Positions 60,245-64,000 of a stretch of 64,000 nt of DNA are shown here, piece after piece. The stretch lies in the NCBI GenBank assembly GCA_003023195.1, contig PXRX01000010.1, positions 1 to 64,000 on the forward strand, in the 5' to 3' direction. The notes beneath the pieces are model-generated. The model was not told the DNA's origin. It was given only the letters and a program-made list of their open reading frames with translations, and searched no databases. A program made the position numbers and the translations under genes. Source of the stretch: Halobacteriales archaeon QS_8_69_26 (GTDB lineage: Archaea > Halobacteriota > Halobacteria > Halobacteriales > SW-7-71-33). The stretch's first letter is position 1, and every line of letters starts with the position of its first letter.

Positions 60245-61510
60245 ATGGCCACCGGAACTGACCCCGACCTGACGTTCGAGGACGTCGACTGGGACGCCGA
60301 ACAGGAGCACCCCCTCATCGACCGCTCCCCAGTGTTCCTCGCCCAGGTAGTCATCAACGCGGTCATCTTCGGGGCCCTCATCTGGGACTACTTCATCCTC
60401 AACAACGAGAGTCCCACCATCGAAGGGTTGCACTATCCGGCCATCGGGGGCGACAGCCTGATCGGCCTGGGATTCTGGGAACTCCGCCGCCCCGTCCTGC
60501 AGTTCACGACGAACGGCATCGAAATGACGACCACGTTCTCCGTCTGGGACGTGACGAGCGTCGAGTGGCTCCTGATGGTAGTGCTGGCCTTCGGGTTCTT
60601 CAACGTGGTCGTGCCGCTGTACCAGAACCAGCGGATGACCGCCTACTACTGGCGGCAGTTCAAGAAGAACAAGGCCGCGGTCGCGTCGCTGGTCTTTCTC
60701 ATCGTCACCTTCGTCATCGGATTCGTCGGGCCCGTCTTCCTGCCGCCGCCGGAACTGAGCCTGACCGAACAGTACCTGCCGCCGATGGGCGTGACGGCCC
60801 AACCGCCCGGCTACGCCGAACCCATCTCCGGGACGCTGGCACACCCGCTGGGCACCGACCACCAGGGCCAGGACATGCTCAAACTGGTCATCTTCGGGAT
60901 GCGGGTCAGCATGCAGGTCGGCCTCCTGTCGATGAGCATCGCCGTCGGCATCGGGACCCTCGTCGGCACGACGGCCGCCCACGCCGGCGGCATAGTCGAC
61001 GAGGTCCTGATGCGCTACGTCGACATCCAGTCGACGTTCCCGGTGTTCCTGCTCCTCCTGCTGCTCATCTACCTGTACGGCGGTAGTCTGATACTGATCA
61101 TCGCCCTGTACGGCTTCTTCGGGTGGGAGGGGATCGCACGCCAGGTCCGCTCGGAGGCGTTACAGAAGAACGAGGAGGCCTACATACAGGCCTCGGAGGC
61201 CGCCGGCGCCAGCCAGTGGTGGATCGTCCGGCGGCACATCATCCCGAACACCTCCAGTACGATCATCACGGCGGCGACGCTGGCCATCCCGGCGTTCATC
61301 CTGGGCGAGGCGACGCTGTCGTTCCTCGGGTTCGCCGACCCCGAGATATACTCCTGGGGACAGGTCATCGCGGGCGGCCGCGGTGACCTTCGCGGAGCGC
61401 CCTGGATATCGACGGTGCCAGGGTTCTTCCTGTTCTTCATGGTGCTGGCGTTCAACTACCTCGGTGACGCGCTCCGGGACTCCATCGACCCGCGACAGGA
61501 GCAGGAGTGA
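60245..61510 (+). CDS. ABC transporter permease, DppC type
   Basis: A 421-aa permease. It has an extra N-terminal region with about two helices (FLAQVVINAVIFGALIWDYFIL and LLMVVLAFGFFNVVV) before the usual DppC core, which begins WRQFKKNKAAVASLVFLIVTF. The core contains GTDHQGQDMLKLVIFGMRVSMQVG and the EAA-like loop VRSEALQKNEEAYIQASEAAGASQWWIVRRHIIPN. It pairs with DppB to form the channel. The stop is 5 bp before the DppD start. Confidence 0.93.
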   Translation: MATGTDPDLTFEDVDWDAEQEHPLIDRSPVFLAQVVINAVIFGALIWDYFILNNESPTIEGLHYPAIGGDSLIGLGFWELRRPVLQFTTNGIEMTTTFSVWDVTSVEWLLMVVLAFGFFNVVVPLYQNQRMTAYYWRQFKKNKAAVASLVFLIVTFVIGFVGPVFLPPPELSLTEQYLPPMGVTAQPPGYAEPISGTLAHPLGTDHQGQDMLKLVIFGMRVSMQVGLLSMSIAVGIGTLVGTTAAHAGGIVDEVLMRYVDIQSTFPVFLLLLLLIYLYGGSLILIIALYGFFGWEGIARQVRSEALQKNEEAYIQASEAAGASQWWIVRRHIIPNTSSTIITAATLAIPAFILGEATLSFLGFADPEIYSWGQVIAGGRGDLRGAPWISTVPGFFLFFMVLAFNYLGDALRDSIDPRQEQE

Positions 61511-61515
61511 GACAG

Positions 61516-62568
61516 ATGAGCGACGACCCACTACTCGACGTACGCGACCTCAAGACGCAGTTCCACACTGACGACGGCACCGTCCGGGCCGTCGACGGCA
61601 TCAGCTTCGACGTCGACCGCGGGGAGACCGTCTGCATCGTCGGCGAATCCGGGTCCGGCAAGTCGGTTACGAGCGAGTCTATCACCCGGATCATCCCGAT
61701 CCCACCCGGCGAGATAGCGGACGGTGAGGTCATCTTCGACGGCCAGGACCTCACCGAGATGTCGACCGATCAGCTCCGGAAGATCCGGGGGAACCGTATC
61801 GCCCACGTGTTCCAGAACCCGCAGGGGGCGCTCAACCCCGTCTACACGGTCGGCAAGCAGATAATCGAGGCCATCCGGATCCACAAGGACGTCTCGAAGC
61901 AGGAGGCTCGCGAGCAGACGATCGACCTGCTGGACCGCGTCGGCATCCCCGAGGCCGGCAAGCGAATCGACGACTACCCCTACGAGTTCTCCGGCGGCAT
62001 GAAACAGCGCGTCGTCATCGCGATGGCGCTGTCCTGCCAGCCGGACCTGCTCATCGCCGACGAGCCGACCACCGCCCTGGACGTCACCATCCAGGCCCAG
62101 ATCCTCCGCCTGCTGGGTGACCTCCAGGACGAGTTCGGGATGAGCATCATCTTCGTTACCCACGACCTCGGCGTGGTGGCCGAGATAGCGGACCGCGTGG
62201 TCGTGATGTACGCCGGCAAGGTGATGGAGCGAGGGGACGTCTACCGCATCTTCGAGAACCCCGCCCATCCCTACACGAAGGCGCTGCTGCGGTGTCGGCC
62301 CGGGCAGGGGAGCCAGCGGGAAGCGATCCGTGGGAGCTTACCGAGCATGATAGACCCGCCCGACGGCTGCCGGTTCGCACCACGGTGCCCCCACGCCGTC
62401 GAGGACTGCCGGGACGGCGACCAGCCACCGATGATGGAGGCGGAGCACCCGGGCCACGAGGTATCGTGTATCTTCTACCAGGACGGCTTCGACTCGACAC
62501 AGCTCGACTCCGGTCCAGAAGGCCTCTCGGCGTCCGAGGCGCGCACGGACGGAGGTGAGTCCCGATGA
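61516..62568 (+). CDS. ABC transporter ATP-binding protein, DppD type
   Basis: A 350-aa ATPase with Walker A GESGSGKS, the Q-loop [10 protein letters not shown], signature FSGGMKQR and Walker [13 protein letters not shown], then the H-loop THDLGV. It ends with the oligopeptide-specific [14 protein letters not shown] motif and [10 protein letters not shown] chose the ATG at 61516 (MSDDPLLDV); an in-frame GTG at 61507 would add three residues and overlap the DppC stop. Its own stop overlaps the DppF start (ATGA). Confidence 0.94.
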   Translation: MSDDPLLDVRDLKTQFHTDDGTVRAVDGISFDVDRGETVCIVGESGSGKSVTSESITRIIPIPPGEIADGEVIFDGQDLTEMSTDQLRKIRGNRIAHVFQNPQGALNPVYTVGKQIIEAIRIHKDVSKQEAREQTIDLLDRVGIPEAGKRIDDYPYEFSGGMKQRVVIAMALSCQPDLLIADEPTTALDVTIQAQILRLLGDLQDEFGMSIIFVTHDLGVVAEIADRVVVMYAGKVMERGDVYRIFENPAHPYTKALLRCRPGQGSQREAIRGSLPSMIDPPDGCRFAPRCPHAVEDCRDGDQPPMMEAEHPGHEVSCIFYQDGFDSTQLDSGPEGLSASEARTDGGESR

Positions 62569-63887
62569 GCGCCGACGCGCCGCTCCTGGAGGTACGGAAC
62601 CTGAAGAAGCACTACCCCATCCAGCGTGGGATCTTCGGTGGCGAGGTCGGGCGGATCCGGGCCGTCGACGGCGTCTCGTTCTCCGTCGAACGGGGCGAAA
62701 CGCTCGGTCTCGTCGGCGAGTCCGGCTGTGGCAAGTCCACGGCCGCGACGACGATGCTCCGCCTGGAGGAACCGACCGACGGCGACGTGCTGTTCGACGG
62801 CGTCGACATCACGGAGTACGACGACCGCGAACTCAAGCGCTTCCGCCGACGGGCCCAGATGATCTTCCAGGACCCGACGTCGAGTTTCGACCCCCGGATG
62901 TCCATCGGGGAGTCGGTCGCAGAGCCGTTGCGGATCCACGGCATGAGCGACGGGAACCGGCGGCGGGCGATCGTCAAGGACCTGCTCGAACGGGTCGGCA
63001 TGTCCGGCGACGACATCGACCGCTATCCCCACGAGTTCTCCGGCGGCCAAAAGCAGCGGATCGCCCTCGCACGGGCGCTGTCGGTCAACCCCGACCTCAT
63101 CGTGGCCGACGAGCCCGCGAGCGCGCTCGACGTGTCCATCCAGGCCGACATCCTGCAACTCATCTCCGACCTCCAGGAGGAGTTCGGCCTCGGTGTCGTG
63201 TTCATCAGCCACGACCTGGGCGTCATCCGGGACATCGCCGACAACGTCGCGGTGATGTACCTCGGGGAAATCGTCGAGACCGGGCCGACCGAGCAGGTGT
63301 TCGACTCTCCCCAGCATCCCTACACGCGGGCGCTGATCGACTCCATCCCGAGTCCGAATCCGCGAGAGCGGGGCATGGCCGTCGAACTCACCGGCGACGT
63401 TCCCAGTCCCGCGAACCCGCCGTCGGGCTGTCGGTTCCACACCCGGTGTCCCGAGGTCATCCAGCCGGAGGGCTACGACTTCGAGCAGTCCGCCTGGCGC
63501 TCGGTGATGAACTTCCGGACGAAGGTCACCACCAGACAGATCGACCTTGACGGCATCCGCGAGTTCGTCATCGCCGAGACCGACGTCACGGACCCGGAGG
63601 ACGTCACCCACGACCAGATGGTCGACGCGATCCGAAGTGACTTCGACATCCCCGACACCCTCTCGGACCCCGAGGCCGAGTCCGTCCTCTCGGACGCACT
63701 AGAACGGGTCGTCAGGGACGAGTTCGACGAGGCGAGCGCCAGCCTCGCCGAGGCGTTCGAGACGGTCTGTGCCACAGACTCCCCCGACATGGTCCGGACC
63801 GAGGCCGGACACTCGGCGTCCTGCCACCTCCACGACCAGTCGGTCGAGGTCGAACCCGGCGAGCGCATCGCCCAGTCCGACGACTGA
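62565..63887 (+). CDS. ABC transporter ATP-binding protein, DppF type, with long C-terminal insertion
   Basis: A 440-aa ATPase, longer than the usual 330. It has Walker [10 protein letters not shown]-loop [10 protein letters not shown], signature FSGGQKQR and Walker [13 protein letters not shown]. In the peptide-transporter C-terminal domain, about 100 acidic residues are inserted between [17 protein letters not shown] and the final [10 protein letters not shown]. These include [20 protein letters not shown] and a helical [16 protein letters not shown] stretch. It forms the heterodimeric ATPase with DppD. The insertion is probably a lineage feature, not a fusion. Confidence 0.92.
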   Translation: MSADAPLLEVRNLKKHYPIQRGIFGGEVGRIRAVDGVSFSVERGETLGLVGESGCGKSTAATTMLRLEEPTDGDVLFDGVDITEYDDRELKRFRRRAQMIFQDPTSSFDPRMSIGESVAEPLRIHGMSDGNRRRAIVKDLLERVGMSGDDIDRYPHEFSGGQKQRIALARALSVNPDLIVADEPASALDVSIQADILQLISDLQEEFGLGVVFISHDLGVIRDIADNVAVMYLGEIVETGPTEQVFDSPQHPYTRALIDSIPSPNPRERGMAVELTGDVPSPANPPSGCRFHTRCPEVIQPEGYDFEQSAWRSVMNFRTKVTTRQIDLDGIREFVIAETDVTDPEDVTHDQMVDAIRSDFDIPDTLSDPEAESVLSDALERVVRDEFDEASASLAEAFETVCATDSPDMVRTEAGHSASCHLHDQSVEVEPGERIAQSDD

Positions 63888-63891
63888 AACC

Positions 63892-63907
63892 ACCCGCCGG
63901 TGGGGTT
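63892..63907 (+). terminator. Hairpin after the ABC importer operon
   Basis: ACCACC-CGCC-GGTGGGGT lies just after the DppF stop (63885-63887), with complementary arms ACC(A)CC/GGTGG, and fits a transcript end for the five-gene operon. The remaining 90 bp to the window edge shows no gene. Confidence 0.45.
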
Positions 63908-64000
63908 CCAGTTACCCGCCACCGGATCATCGCTGCCGTTTTCCGCGACGCTCCCCGCCCGTGACGTGGCTCCGTGAAAAGTAGCGGGAGGTGGATTTGA

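Overview
This 64-kb window comes from a halophilic archaeon (class Halobacteria). The reasons are very high GC content, strongly acidic predicted proteins, many starts lying 25-33 nt downstream of a TATA-like element with no Shine-Dalgarno sequence (leaderless transcripts), Tat-type lipoprotein signals (RRR...LAGC), and families found mainly in haloarchaea: LWR-salt protein, DUF7511, HalX response regulator, DICT-domain protein, PccX, a PspAB-like protein and LysW-dependent arginine biosynthesis. The sequence does not allow a genus call.

Layout. 1-98: right-end tail of an IS200/IS605 (TnpB-type) element. 160-9022: mostly single housekeeping and metabolic genes: lipoprotein, YjbQ protein, glycerophosphodiesterase, SDR-NUDIX pair, carboxyltransferase plus PccX, a sulfatase-fold enzyme, DICT protein and SCP2-like protein. 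9053-16616: alcohol dehydrogenase, SHOCT membrane protein, EamA exporter, PspAB-like protein, wHTH regulator, D-lactate-dehydrogenase-like flavoprotein, DUF106-like membrane protein, peptidase-E-like protein. 16664-24720: second SHOCT protein, TPP enzyme and long-chain acyl-CoA synthetase (minus strand), then aroE, a helix-hairpin-helix protein, a PabC-like protein that appears to have lost its PLP-binding residues, a Rieske protein, and two small paralogous membrane proteins. 24805-34333: the arginine cluster argG-argH-lysW-argX-argC-argB-argD-argE-argF on the minus strand. Intermediates are carried on LysW. The cluster has at least two promoters and a possible Arg-rich leader peptide.

34871-44595: an LWR-salt protein coupled to an AT-rich lipoprotein, a purine phosphoribosyltransferase, then a surface-glycan region (GT2, GT4, two epimerases, sulfatase-fold enzyme) and a GCS2-type ligase. 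44623-50023: threonine-synthase-like enzyme, a frameshifted Tat-exported protein, aspS and an orphan HalX regulator. 50243-53500: divergent beta-oxidation genes (HAD-ECH fusion and acyl-CoA dehydrogenase). 53977-55038: a NikR-like regulator divergent from a His-rich nickel/cobalt transporter. 55232-63887: a PQQ-type beta-propeller lipoprotein and a complete five-gene peptide/nickel-type ABC importer.

The most unusual non-coding signal is an 18-bp AT-rich palindrome, TACAGTAA-N2-TTACTGTA and close variants. It occurs four times between or at the edges of genes, including once between convergent genes where an ordinary operator is not expected. Several spacers also carry short tandem duplications of 21, 24, 25, 34, 64 and 80 bp period. 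Two of these copy the 3' end of the adjacent gene and one copies a promoter.
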